Assembly (NCBI GenBank): GCA_054601695.1
Contig: BAAHQB010000016.1
Span: forward strand, 248,001-312,000
Source of the DNA: Amorphochlora amoebiformis
Taxonomy: Eukaryota > Cercozoa > Chlorarachniophyceae
Direction of reading: 5' to 3'
Length of the DNA stretch: 64,000 nt
Both the position numbers and the translations under genes were made by a program. How positions within the stretch are numbered: the first letter of the stretch is position 1; every line of letters begins with the position of its first letter. Below the pieces are notes generated by a model, which saw only the letters and a program-made list of their open reading frames with translations, did no database searches and was not told the DNA's origin. Positions 51,776 to 64,000 of the stretch are shown here, piece by piece.

Positions 51776-51864
51776 GTGTGTGTGTTAACTGTAAGACAAA
51801 TACAAATATGTCTATGTGTACGCATTAAATATATAAGAAAAACAGTTTACTCACCACCATACAT

Positions 51865-51896
<32 letters not shown>

Positions 51897-52260
51897 ATGT
51901 GTGTGTGTGCGTGTGTATAGTTATGTATATAAATACATACAGCATACATAAATACATATAAATATATATTGATATAAATGTATATCTACATACATTTTTT
52001 GCGTAGAATATTCATAACTACAAACACAAAATATGTAAATGTCTTTTAATATATAATATATATATATAGTATGTACATCATCAGATTAATATAATATACA
52101 CATATCTCTCTATGTAGTATGTATGTGTATGTGTGGTTAAAATTTTTACATACATACATATTTATTTTATATAGAATATATATATATATATGTATATATA
52201 TATATGTTATGTTTGTATTTTGGATATTATATATTTGTATATATTTGTATATATATATAC

Positions 52261-52307
<47 letters not shown>

Positions 52308-53445
52308 CACATAATATGAATACGTCTATCTAATATTTTATATCAATAAACGTATTTGTATGATAAACGTATTTGTATGCTGTACATATTCGAATATATA
52401 TATATATATATGCATATATATATGTATATATATATATATATAGATATATTTGTATAACTTACATGCATAGTTACCTTACAGTTGATATACATATATATAT
52501 ATATATATGTGTGTGTGTGTATATATATATATATATGCATAATATAAGGCATGTAAAAATGACCTTCCTGTCCATCCTGCACACCCCAGACTCCACCTAG
52601 AGATAAGTTCAAACAAAAACAACACAGATACTATATATATTATGTATTTATATGTATATATTTATATATATACATACATAATATATATATATATATATGT
52701 AACCTATATATTATATATGTATACCTCACACATACCCAAACCCTACGCCCAGATCCTAACCCTAACTCTAACGACCTCGACGACGGAGATATTGAGAGAT
52801 CGCATCATGGTGTGTAGGGCGAGGGAGACGAGGAAAAAAGGGCCGTTCGTGCCGACCAGAGGCGAGGTCTTTAGCGTGGATGCACACAGTGCGGCGGAGG
52901 TGGGGTGGGGGTCAGAGATACTGATGATTGATGTAATGTAAATATTTAATTTTTTGAGTTTTTTGGCGGGGTAGGTCATGCTTTGGTGTTTGGTTGTGTA
53001 CTGTTTTCGTGGGGGGGGGGTTACTTGTTGAGGGTTCTGATGTGACATACACATATTTACATATATGCATAAATGTATGTATATGTATATACATATTATA
53101 TATATATATATATGTAATATCACAAAAGATATGTATATATATATGTATATATATATATAAGTATATACATATAGTGTAAAATGATATCATGCACCACACA
53201 CACTTAGTGAAAATACACATCCATATTGAATACAATATTACATATACATATATATGTAAACATATAGAATATGATATATATAAAACATCTGTATGCATAT
53301 ATACACATATATAATTTTTAAGCTGTAGTATATGCAATATATATATTTATATATGTGTGTATATTTATATATATATATATATATAAATATAATATATACA
53401 TATTATATAATGTGCACACATGAATACATTTATATATACACACAC

Positions 53446-53483
<38 letters not shown>

Positions 53484-54051
53484 TTACAGATACCGCGGCC
53501 CGAGATCAGGAAAGAAGTTATACAACATCTTCTGGTGCTTCTTAAACGACCGAGTCTTGCCTATCAGAGACAAAGAGGTAAGATGACGCAAAATATCTAA
53601 ATTATTTGCAGGAAACATCGAAATTATTTCCGGTAAATGTCGAAATTATTTCCGGGAAATATCGAAATTATTTCCAACAAATATCGAAATTATTTCGGAA
53701 CAGCATACCCCCAAGCTTCAACTCAAGCTTTTAACCGCCCCTTGAAGACATGTGCATTAATTACACACACACATATATATATATATATGTATCAATACAT
53801 ATATATATATAGGTATGTATATAATTGAATAATCTATGACAACTATTTGAAAATCATATGTATTACATGTATATATATATATATATATATACATGCATGT
53901 ATATTGAGTATTATAATATATATATATATATATGTTATACTTATACACCAATCTCTACCTAACCATCGTGAACCTAATCCCTAAATCCTATCTCTGAACC
54001 TATGTATATTCATATATGTATACATATTATATATACATATATATATAAATG

Positions 54052-54089
<38 letters not shown>

Positions 54090-54482
54090 GTAGATAGCAA
54101 TAATAAGAGCACAATATATACAATATATATGCATATATATCCCGAGCCCCGCTCCACCCTAAGCAACATCTAGAACACTTCGAGTATCGTACCCTTGTTG
54201 TGACACTCTCGGACGCCTAACACCATCGGTGCTCCTTCGTCAATCTCTCGAATTAGCGGGAGGATGGTTGGGAGGCCTGTATCATGGTAATGTATTCATA
54301 TTGCATGTATTCAAACACACCCGCAGAAGTATAAATAATATATACATATACATATATAATATATATATAGAGATATTTCACATTTTTTGCTGTGTATATG
54401 TACATGTATAATTTTTATAGAAAGTGTACAATTTTTTTTGAAAATATGTAATTTATGCTGAAAATATAAATATAATACACTC

Positions 54483-54531
<49 letters not shown>

Positions 54532-54575
54532 AATATGTACAAATAATATTTATAATATACATGTATATAATATGT

Positions 54576-54640
<65 letters not shown>

Positions 54641-54796
54641 GCGTGTACATGTATATGCATGTACGTATATTTGGATAATACATATATGTACTTACATATA
54701 TAGATAATAAAAATATGTGCATACATATATTTAGATAATACATTTACATGGATATATGTACATGTAACATATATACATATATATATTTATACACGC

Positions 54797-54829
<33 letters not shown>

Positions 54830-54905
54830 CATACATATATGTGTGTACATGTTAAATTTTCATAAAATTTTAAGCGTCACACATATAGGCATACGTACAT
54901 ATACA

Positions 54906-54960
<55 letters not shown>

Positions 54961-55044
54961 AATAATATACATATATATATATATTATATGTATATATATT
55001 ATGTACATATATATATATATTATATGTATATATATTATGTATAC

Positions 55045-55090
<46 letters not shown>

Positions 55091-56306
55091 AAAATTATAT
55101 AAAATATGTCTTACATAGTTTTATTGTTGGTTGTCGATGAGCATATACTTTGGTGTTACGCACTATGCGGGAATATGTGGTAAGAGATGTGGAGGGAGGC
55201 TTTGACCTGTGGATCCTGTAGCTGGGTCAATAAACACATAGATGTCCTGCTCGCTCTCAGACCACGTCTCTATGGTTGCTCGTCCGACCTAGAATACATA
55301 AATAAAAATGGTGTAAATAATGCTCTGCAATTCAGGACATATGACCACAGGACCAACCTTCAGCAGAAGACTAAGGTACCCAAAGCTGATATGGAGTAAT
55401 CCCAAGATATTCTTCCAAATGCAAACCCAAACTACCCCATTCAGTACCCTGCTGAGACCTAGACAAATCAACAACCCACCACCGCTGCCCTCTCTTCGGG
55501 GATCATGGATTATGTTACCCCTCTAGTGATAATCTCTTATTCTCATTCTAATCCCTGCAAATCCCACCTCTCTAGGACGACGAAGGGATACACACGACAA
55601 GGATACGTCACCGTCAGCGACGAGGTGTGATATCTGTGAAAAGATCCCGTGCCCGGTAGACCCAAACCGAGGCTTCGCGGGCGTGAGGATGGTGATAGTG
55701 ATGTTAAAAATGCGCGAGACCTGATTGGGGGTAACAAGTGAGTACTTGGAGACGGAGAATGGATGTTTTGCGAAGGCCGATGAAAAATCTAAATTCGTCG
55801 GGGGGGGGAAGAGACGCATGGGAATCGGAGATGACTTGTCAACAAATTATAACAGAGCAAAAGGTAACCGTTCCGAAGGTGTCGTCTAGCAGCTCGGCGA
55901 TCTTAAATACTTCCTCCCGAGTCTCGACGTTGAGCGTTGAAACCACAAGATGCACTCGTTTCTTTCCCCCATTCCGCGAGCCCGGATGAAACCTCCGGAA
56001 CGCTTCACCTTTCCAGATTTCCGCCATATTTCGCTTGATACCATCTTTTGTGTGGCTTCTTGGAGGCCGCAGACGGCCGTGGTGCGGTTGGGATATGGCC
56101 TTGCGCGGTCTCCGGCCGAGGTTTGCCCGGGATCCTCCGTGATTTTGCACCGATAAAACTACTCTCGCATTCCCCAAGCCATAGCCCCTAGTGTGGCGGA
56201 AGGTGTGCTGGATCCCCGTGGAAAATCCTTGAATTCCGACCCAAAGGGCCAAGAGTAAACGTTGGCATGTCATCTCCCCATGGAGATGTCTTGAGATTTC
56301 CTCCAC
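47217..56306 (-). CDS. Unrecognised protein, at least 21 exons, C-terminal hydrophobic helix
   Basis: From the stop (TAG 47217-47219) upward: 47217-47297, 47762-47819, 48152-48201, 48381-48431, 48629-48694, 49092-49162, 49511-49595, 49753-49810, 50076-50129, 50482-50537, 50941-50992, 51190-51229, 51643-51715, 52564-52596, 52773-52920, 53494-53560, 54193-54276, 55207-55288, 55380-55448, 55568-55744, and 55869 to at most 56306. All junctions agree in phase, giving 484 residues from 55744 down. Stretches include [120 protein letters not shown] and, near the end, [20 protein letters not shown]. The last is a likely membrane or tail helix with a basic end. I do not recognise a family. The upper limit of the 55869 exon and the start codon are unresolved. 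Confidence 0.7.
47291..47755 (-). repeat. Polypyrimidine-rich intron (GA-rich on plus strand)
   Basis: On the transcribed minus strand this intron is largely CTCTCT/TCCTTC, broken by a short TA/TG/CA segment near 47440-47560. It separates the last two exons of the unrecognised gene and leads straight to the acceptor at 47298. Confidence 0.75.
50120..50240. repeat. 19-bp duplication of an exon edge
   Basis: CTTCTCCATCCTATATATA at 50120-50138 (acceptor edge of the exon 50076-50129) recurs at 50222-50240 within the adjacent intron. Confidence 0.85.
50290..50460. repeat. GA-rich tract (CT-rich in the transcript) in intron 50130-50481
   Basis: Plus-strand AAGAGAAAG-type sequence ending in a run of A. 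It lies in an intron of the unrecognised minus-strand gene. Confidence 0.75.
53599..53699. repeat. 22-bp minisatellite, five units
   Basis: Five head-to-tail copies starting AAATTATTT at 53599, 53621, 53643, 53665 and 53687; the period is exactly 22 bp (for example AAATTATTTCCGGGAAATAT then CG). It lies in an intron of the unrecognised minus-strand gene, just upstream of the exon 53494-53560. Confidence 0.9.
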
Positions 56307-56770
56307 GTCCTCGGGGGATACCCGAGTATTTCCCGGGAGTCCAGTGGATTACCGGGTTCCCGGGTCTCGTAATGGCAGAGCGCCCGTCTCTCCATCCGGA
56401 GGGCCAGTTTGTGTTCCAGGAAGAGGTGAATTAAGTTCTACCTATCTTGTGACGAAAAAATATGCATCGATGCCGAAAAGTCAATATTTTGTGGGGGTCT
56501 CCGTTAGGTAAAGCCTCTGGCCGGATTAGTACCTCCGATGGCCGTCCCTTTCCACCGAAAAAGCACTAAGGTCCATAATTACCTTTGATAGGGGTATACT
56601 GAAGTCTGAAATTCTTGTATTCAGAGTATCCTGCGGTATTCCGAAGCTTTCAGCGCACTTGTGAGCTTGTGGGTAAGTCTCGAACGAATGGCGTCATCCT
56701 GTAACTCATTGGTGTGCTGATTGTCCTGTATTTGGATATAGATCTTGTCGGGGACGAACTATGAGAGCCT
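56307..56770 (-). other. Coding-like segments upstream of the unrecognised gene, not assembled
   Basis: GC-normal DNA. The minus strand holds good coding-like runs: about 56630-56757 (FVPDKIYIQIQDNQHTNELQ onward, behind an AG) and about 56350-56435 (LFLEHKLALRMERRALCHYE). A possible ATG exon (MDLSAFSVERDGHR) lies near 56537-56580. I could not join them in phase, so they may be N-terminal exons of the gene below or a separate gene. Confidence 0.4.
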
Positions 56771-56872
56771 ATCTGCGTCCAAGAATGTATATATGATACA
56801 GGTGGATTGTTTATGTACATCGATTCATTCCTTATGTATTGTATTTAGATGTGTTTAGTACCCATTTCATCT

Positions 56873-56971
<99 letters not shown>

Positions 56972-56988
56972 CATACACACACACACAT

Positions 56989-57034
<46 letters not shown>

Positions 57035-57080
57035 CATGTATATACACATATAAATACATATATATATATACACATATATA

Positions 57081-57124
<44 letters not shown>

Positions 57125-57203
57125 ACATTTATACATGTATTATGCAAGGCATATTATACTAGTGCATAATAGTGCATAATTGTGTGTGTATTTGAATATG
57201 AAT

Positions 57204-57252
<49 letters not shown>

Positions 57253-57325
57253 CGCTAATATATAATAAATAAACATATATATAATTGTATATATATAATA
57301 ATATATGTATGTATATATATATATG

Positions 57326-57356
<31 letters not shown>

Positions 57357-57409
57357 TATATATACATATATTTATATATATATATATATATAACATTATA
57401 CAGTGACGA

Positions 57410-57459
<50 letters not shown>

Positions 57460-57659
57460 ACACATACAACATAAAAAAAGTATATACATATAATATGTAT
57501 AATACACATATACACATACATATATACACATACACACATATATACATGTGTATGTTACATATATTTATATATACACGAATATATACATGTTTTCATATAT
57601 ACAATGTAGATACATATAATCATTATACATAAATATACGTACTTATAGGTACATACCTA

Positions 57660-57710
<51 letters not shown>

Positions 57711-58055
57711 TGTATGTGTGTGTGTGTATAAACATGTATTTACATTTTATAAATAATTTTCATAGTTATGATCTACTTCATCTAACTATTAACATGGATT
57801 TGTGTGTGTATGTATCATAGCCTTCCCTCGCTCTCGCTCTCAAGCTTCCCTCTTTCCCTCTCACTCACTGCCTCTACTACTTCCTATCCCTTTCTATCCC
57901 TATTCATTTCCTCAATCCTGCTCGATCATTGTAAATCAATTATCTATGTTTTTGGGTATAATGTATATATATATATATTTAGGTAGATAAAAACATATAT
58001 ATATATATATATATATACATACATAAATATGCACATATACAAATATTCATATTAA

Positions 58056-58090
<35 letters not shown>

Positions 58091-58146
58091 TATATTACAT
58101 ATGCACATATCTATCTATTTATAGCCTTTTTTACGACACATTTTAG

Positions 58147-58749
58147 ACATGTGCAGTCATCTACTTTGCGATCGCATACCTATGCGATGTACACGACTTT
58201 CAAAGACGATACTGGTACCAATACCAAGCTTACCAGTAACACAATAAATAAATATATATATATATATATATATGGATTCATATACATATATATATATATA
58301 TATGGATTCATATACATATATATATATATATATAATAATATATATATATATATATATTTAGATGCACATATGTGTAGAACATATATATATATATATATTA
58401 TATATATATATTATATATAACCTGTATATGTCCTCAATTCATACAAAACAAGACAACGCCCAATCCAATAAAGCTCAAGAAAAACACCTCAAGTCTCGAT
58501 CCCTCCAGTAAGTACTCTACTGACTCATCAATCCCGGTCAGGTATATCTGGCCGATTATAGAGTTGTCGTGCGACCTGTTCCTCACCGTAGTAGGATCCT
58601 TTAGGTGGATCATTTATATATGATATATATATATATATGATTTTATGTATAATATATATATATATATATATATATGTGAATAGAAAATTTATATTTATAT
58701 CTGTATATGTATCGGTATATATATACACATATATGTATGTATGTATATG

Positions 58750-58794
<45 letters not shown>

Positions 58795-59130
58795 ATATAT
58801 AAAATATTCACATGTTTTCGGTACGGAATATGTGGGAATAAAAGTTTGTTATATTTTCACACGTACGTATTCTATATGTATATATATATATATATTATAT
58901 ACTATAATAGATATTACATATATATACATATGGCATATGTATCGTCAGCGCTATTCACCTGGGGATGAAATGTTTGCAACGAACGGAGGGAATTCCATAC
59001 TGCTCAGAGGTCATAGCACCCACTTGCGCATATGATAATATGTTACATATTACCTCTGTATAAATATATGCAAAAATACATATATATATTTTATATTATT
59101 TACATATGTATACATATGTATATATTAATA

Positions 59131-59162
<32 letters not shown>

Positions 59163-59406
59163 CATATTTTGATTTATATGAAAACATATAAATGTAGAAA
59201 TTGATATACATATATATATATATATATATATATGTACATATATTTATATAATATATAAATATATAATATATATATATATATAAATATAGTTATTTATTTA
59301 AATGTAAAAATGAACTACAGGCATGCATATTCTCACATCATACATACAATACACATATATTAAATGTAGAGTGTCCTATACGTGCATATGACGCTAATGT
59401 GTAATG

Positions 59407-59445
<39 letters not shown>

Positions 59446-59454
59446 TTTACAAAG

Positions 59455-59490
<36 letters not shown>

Positions 59491-59504
59491 CATATATGTA
59501 TGTG

Positions 59505-59559
<55 letters not shown>

Positions 59560-60353
59560 GTACATATATATGTATATATGCATTTCATATATATATATAT
59601 ATTCATTTCATATATACATATATCTACACATACATTTATATATATATATATATACACGTATTTATGTGTACATAAATATCAAATCATACAAACATAAATG
59701 TGTATTGTATACATATTGTGTGTATGTGATGCATACATACATAATAAAGTAAGTATGTTATACATATATTCATAATTACACCCCGTAAATATAACTTAAG
59801 AATACGTTTATATATATATATATATATATAGATGGGAGGTATCCTCGATTCTTGGATAGACCCAACAGCCGCAGCTGTGACGAGTTCACTTACGGGGATG
59901 TGTTGTGCCCACTCTGTGTATGAGAGATACCAGAAATATTACAAATATATGTATATATGTGTATGTCTGTGTGTAGTTATGCATATCCATACATATTGTA
60001 TATAATGGCATGCATACAATTGTCAAAATATGTACATATGTCAAAAATATAAACAGATATGTTTTGATATAATATAAAGCATATATATATACATATATAT
60101 ATTGTGTGTAATATATATGTATATATATATATATATATTACATATGTTTATTCTCTAAATAATGACCTATATAGATACATGCACACAATTTATGTATTGT
60201 ATATACATTTACACACACACACACACATATGGTGTGTGTGCATATATATATATATATATATATGTATGTATATATAATATATGTATATACATATATGCAT
60301 ACATATATATGTGTGTATTTATATGGAAACATGAAGAATATGCATTGTATATG

Positions 60354-60391
<38 letters not shown>

Positions 60392-60690
60392 TAATATACA
60401 TATATATATACATATATAATATACATATATATATATATATATATAATATACATATATATGTATATATAAATATGTATATTTTTTCACATATACATATTTA
60501 ATTACACACATAAAAATAATGAATGTATACTTGTATCATACGTATGTAATATGTTACATACATAAATATGAAGTTTTAAGTTTAGTAATTGTTTTTATAT
60601 GTACAAATACAACTATATTCACAAAAAGTTACACATACTTATATTTTAAGGCTAGAAACTGACGGACGTTATTTACCGTTCCCAGGATGA
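58147..60690 (+). CDS. Tentative small membrane protein, 3' part of a plus-strand gene (6 exons)
   Basis: Exons 58147-58214, 58453-58507, 58542-58604, 58949-59009, 59832-59917, 60651-60690 (stop TGA) join in phase to 123 residues. They include a hydrophobic stretch ([20 protein letters not shown]), [20 protein letters not shown], then [20 protein letters not shown] and a C-terminus [11 protein letters not shown]. The donor at 58508 is a strong GTAAGT. Several of these segments are also open in other frames, and 58428-58620 is open on the minus strand too, so the model is weak. The N-terminal exons would lie left of 58147 and were not seen. No family recognised. Confidence 0.42.
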
Positions 60691-61014
60691 TCGATTATCT
60701 TAGGCTTCGAAAGCGTGATTTCTACAATTATTAGTATGTCTAGCATATATACCTAGTACACCCTGATTACGATAGCGAGCTTGCGCACTCCAGATGCTTG
60801 AGTTTGCAAGTTTCTGTACTATCATATGATTTGAAATTTGATGATCCGTTACTGAGAAAATTCACGGTGGTTTAAAAAATTTCAGTTTATTGGAATCATA
60901 TAAAATGCAATCCAAGCTTAAGCTAGTTAAGCCATGATGCACGACTCGCCAGTCCGACGTCTAGACGGTTAACTTCATGACGGTAATGGACTCGGTTATT
61001 TAAGGCATCAGCAA
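60691..61014. other. Convergent spacer without TA arrays
   Basis: About 320 bp between two stop codons facing each other (60690 plus, 61015 minus). Ordinary base composition with several CTAG sites. Nothing coding recognised. Confidence 0.5.
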
Positions 61015-61179
61015 TTATTGTTTGCGTCGTTTCCAAGGCTTGTAGTCTTTGGGATTCATGCCTACAGTGATTATAATACTAAATTTAATGAAATTGCTTT
61101 TATCATGATGTTCTAGTACGCATGTATTATCTAGATTATACACACATTTACTATATATACACACACACAAACATATATG

Positions 61180-61228
<49 letters not shown>

Positions 61229-61246
61229 TATATGTGTGCATATATA

Positions 61247-61288
<42 letters not shown>

Positions 61289-61507
61289 TCATGTATATGT
61301 GTGTGCATGTATATGTGTACATGTGTATATGTGCATACGTACATATGTGTGTAAAGGTAATATGTAAGGTACTTGTGGTGCCTGGTATATGTACACACCT
61401 ATGTGTGTGACTCGAACAGATATGTATACATATATATGCATACAATACAGTAAATTTACACTACAATTCACACGCTAGTACAAGTATTCACATCTGTAAG
61501 TAATATG

Positions 61508-61545
<38 letters not shown>

Positions 61546-61659
61546 CATATTATATTAATGCTGCGTAATATATATAAATATGTATCTATGTTTATATATA
61601 TATATATATATATGCAATATTATATTAATGCTGTGTAATATATATAAATATGTATCTAT

Positions 61660-61706
<47 letters not shown>

Positions 61707-61919
61707 ATATGTATATCATACTCATTTGTTTCTATAATTTTATATAATATCAGCTATATTCACCTCTCTTCAAGTAACTTTTGACCTTGCCCTTAACCTT
61801 ATGTAACCACCGCCGACTTGACCTGTATATATAAATATATATATAAATATATATATGTATATATATATATATATGTACACATATGCATATATATGTAAAC
61901 ATATACATATATATATATA

Positions 61920-61996
<77 letters not shown>

Positions 61997-62589
61997 AAAT
62001 GCATATAATACATATAATACGCACACATTCGGGCTTTATATTGCTCTACGTCGACGGTGAGGGTTAGGGTTAGGGTTAGGATTACGGCTAGGGTTAGGCG
62101 TAGACTTAGGGTTAGGGTTAGGGGTAGGCTTAGGGTGAGGGTCAGGGTTACGGTCAGGGTTAGCATGGATCGATTAGGGCCGATAAGATTAGAATTAGGG
62201 ATAAGATTCAAGGTTAGGTCAGGGTTAGGGTTATTGTTACTTAGGGTTCAGGCTAGGTTAGGGTTAGGGTTAGGGTTAGGCTTCGGGTCGTTCGATTAGG
62301 GTCGAAAGGTTGGAATTAGATATAAGATTCAAAGATAGATATGGACTATGGGTGGGGTTCGGGTTAGGGGGTTAGGGTTAGGGCTAGTGTTAGGGTTAGA
62401 GTTTGGGTTAGGGTTAGGCTTAGGGTTAGATTAGGGTTAGGGTTAGCTTTAGGGTCAGGTTAGGGTTAGGGTTAGGATTAGGGTTAGAGTTACGTTAGGG
62501 TTATGGTTAGGGTTAGAGTTTAGGGTTAGGGTTAGGGTCAGGTTACTTTTTCTTTTGCTTCTGGCGATCTCTCTGGATTTTGAGATGTA

Positions 62590-62633
<44 letters not shown>

Positions 62634-62814
62634 CATATGTTTGTGTGTATATGAGATGTATATATACATAATGCATGCGTAGATACATTCATATGAGAAA
62701 ATCTGCGTACCGCACCTAATTATATACATGCATATATATACTTATATATATATATATATATAATTGATATATATATATATATGTATGTATAATGTGTATA
62801 TATGTATAGATAAG

Positions 62815-62850
<36 letters not shown>

Positions 62851-63092
62851 ATGTACACTCATACAGCATTTATATGTAAAATATACACAAGTATGTGTAA
62901 TATACACGAACACACATATATTGCTTCGAAGTGCAAAAAATTATAATACATATGTATGCACATGTATCTCATGTTCCTCTCTATATCTACATATATATAT
63001 AAATATATGTATATATATATATTGATATGCATGTATCTCATATTTCGAACATACACCTATATATAGATATACATATATGCATGTATATGTAA

Positions 63093-63123
<31 letters not shown>

Positions 63124-63408
63124 TATGTATATGTATATATGTGTATTTAAATATACATATGCACATATGTATATAAATACTATACCTTTCTTCTAAAATA
63201 CTGCAACGCCGGGTTATTCCTAACGGCATCTTCGCTCTCCTTATCTCTCGCTTCCTAATATATATATATATATATATATATATGTTACATATATATATAT
63301 ATATATATGTATGTATGTGTACGTATGTATAGAAGCATCTATGCAATATGTGTACATAATGTGTGATATGCGTACATATACATGTGCAGATTGCATATAT
63401 ATACATAT

Positions 63409-63440
<32 letters not shown>

Positions 63441-63474
63441 CATATATAAATAGAATCCATGTATTATATCATAC

Positions 63475-63506
<32 letters not shown>

Positions 63507-63564
63507 GACCTTTCGCTCATAGAATCCCTCTACCTTTTGAGCACGAAGGCTTTGTCGCTCGGAT
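61015..63564 (-). CDS. Lysine/arginine-rich C-terminus of an unrecognised protein (5 exons)
   Basis: Exons 63510-63564, 63186-63254, 62547-62572, 61764-61822, 61015-61061 join in phase to 84 residues and a TAA stop. The sequence is strongly charged and basic: [20 protein letters not shown], then [35 protein letters not shown] and a final [10 protein letters not shown]. Such tails suggest nucleic-acid or ribosome binding or a nuclear signal, but no family is recognisable; the N-terminal part lies right of the window. The 26-bp exon at 62547 is supported by phase on both sides. The intron 61823-62546 is mostly TTAGGG-like repeat. Confidence 0.72.
61547..61670. repeat. 70-bp tandem duplication
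   Basis: TATATTAATGCTG(C/T)GTAATA begins copies at 61551 and 61621, with the following AAATATGTATCTATGTTTA conserved. In the intron 61062-61763. Confidence 0.85.
62057..62545 (+). repeat. Interstitial telomere-like (TTAGGG)n array, degenerate
   Basis: About 490 bp dominated by GGGTTAGGGTTAGGG with many variants (GGCTTAGGG, GGTCAGGGTTA, GATTAGGG), G-rich on the plus strand. It is inside the intron 61823-62546 of the basic-tail gene, so it is not a chromosome end here. Confidence 0.9.
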
Positions 63565-63729
63565 CTGACCAAGTATGTGTGTGTATGTTATATTATATAT
63601 ATATATATATATATGTATAAATATACACATATATGTATACATACATACTACGTTACATATATATATATGTGAATATATTCATATATATATATATGTATGT
63701 ATATATATATATATTGTATAAATATATCT

Positions 63730-63852
63730 ATGTTTAGTCTGTAACGTATAGACATATATGAAAATATTTGTATAATATTAATATATAATATTTTATATAT
63801 TAATATATATATAAATATTTTCATATATGTCTATACGTTACAGACTAAACAT
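63730..63852. repeat. Perfect 40-bp inverted repeat with 43-bp AT loop
   Basis: The left arm 63730-63769 (starting ATGTTTAGTCTGTAACGTAT) is the exact reverse complement of 63813-63852. The arms are not simple TA repeat. The structure could form a hairpin or be a tiny foldback/MITE-like element; no clear target duplication is visible. Confidence 0.9.
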
Positions 63853-63965
63853 TAACATATGGAATACGAAATATGTAATTTGTATATAAAACGGTATAAT
63901 ATTTTGTACATAATTTGTGTGTATACAAGCCAATACATGTACTAAATAGTTTTATGTTTATATAC

Positions 63966-64000
<35 letters not shown>

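Noticed and set aside
53479-53578. Plus-strand exon reading [20 protein letters not shown]
   Set aside because: It looks coding and has AG/GT borders, but the minus-strand reading of the same DNA joins in phase with exons on both sides (54193-54276 and 52773-52920), and the plus reading finds no partners.
53599-53699. CRISPR array
   Set aside because: The 22-bp units are directly adjacent with no unique spacers, in a eukaryotic intron.
54147-54290. Plus-strand exon reading [20 protein letters not shown]
   Set aside because: The minus-strand exon 54193-54276 is in phase with both neighbours of the long unrecognised gene; the plus reading is isolated.
62057-62545. A chromosome end
   Set aside because: Coding exons in phase lie on both sides and the array is degenerate.

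Overview
This window is nuclear DNA of an intron-rich eukaryote. Coding exons are short (most 40-110 bp) with mixed base composition. They sit in very AT-rich introns filled with (TA)n arrays. A plant/algal/fungal-type callose synthase, a kynurenine 3-monooxygenase, a Ty1/copia retrotransposon and TTAGGG-like repeats point to an alga or other protist. The exact lineage cannot be read from the sequence. No tRNA, rRNA, CRISPR array or bacterial-type operon was seen.

Genes were found by joining exons by hand, using GT/AG borders, reading phase and protein-family motifs. Layout: (1) minus strand, 87-21430, a 1,3-beta-glucan (callose) synthase in 55 exons; its C-terminal third lies left of the window. 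A 3.9-kb copia element sits in one intron, in antisense. (2) minus strand, about 22028-23966, a TMEM198/DUF4203-like multi-pass membrane protein, either a separate gene or the N-terminus of the synthase. (3) plus strand, 24217-35874, kynurenine 3-monooxygenase. (4) minus strand, 36360-38935, a complete short-chain dehydrogenase. (5) plus strand, 39779-44840, an FMN-binding pyridoxamine-phosphate-oxidase-like protein. (6) minus strand, 47217-about 56306, a long unrecognised gene of at least 21 exons, with coding-like pieces on either side. (7) plus strand, 58147-60690, a tentative small membrane-protein gene. (8) minus strand, from 61015 past 63564, the basic C-terminus of an unrecognised protein.

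The genes alternate in strand, giving divergent starts (around 24.1 kb) and convergent ends (around 36, 45 and 61 kb). The convergent spacers lack TA arrays and are rich in CTAG. The genes do not form one pathway: they cover wall glucan synthesis, tryptophan catabolism, and two cofactor-dependent redox proteins. The most notable points are the extreme exon fragmentation, the possible TMEM198-synthase fusion, an apparently recent copia insertion lacking its reverse-transcriptase core, and telomere-like repeats inside an intron.
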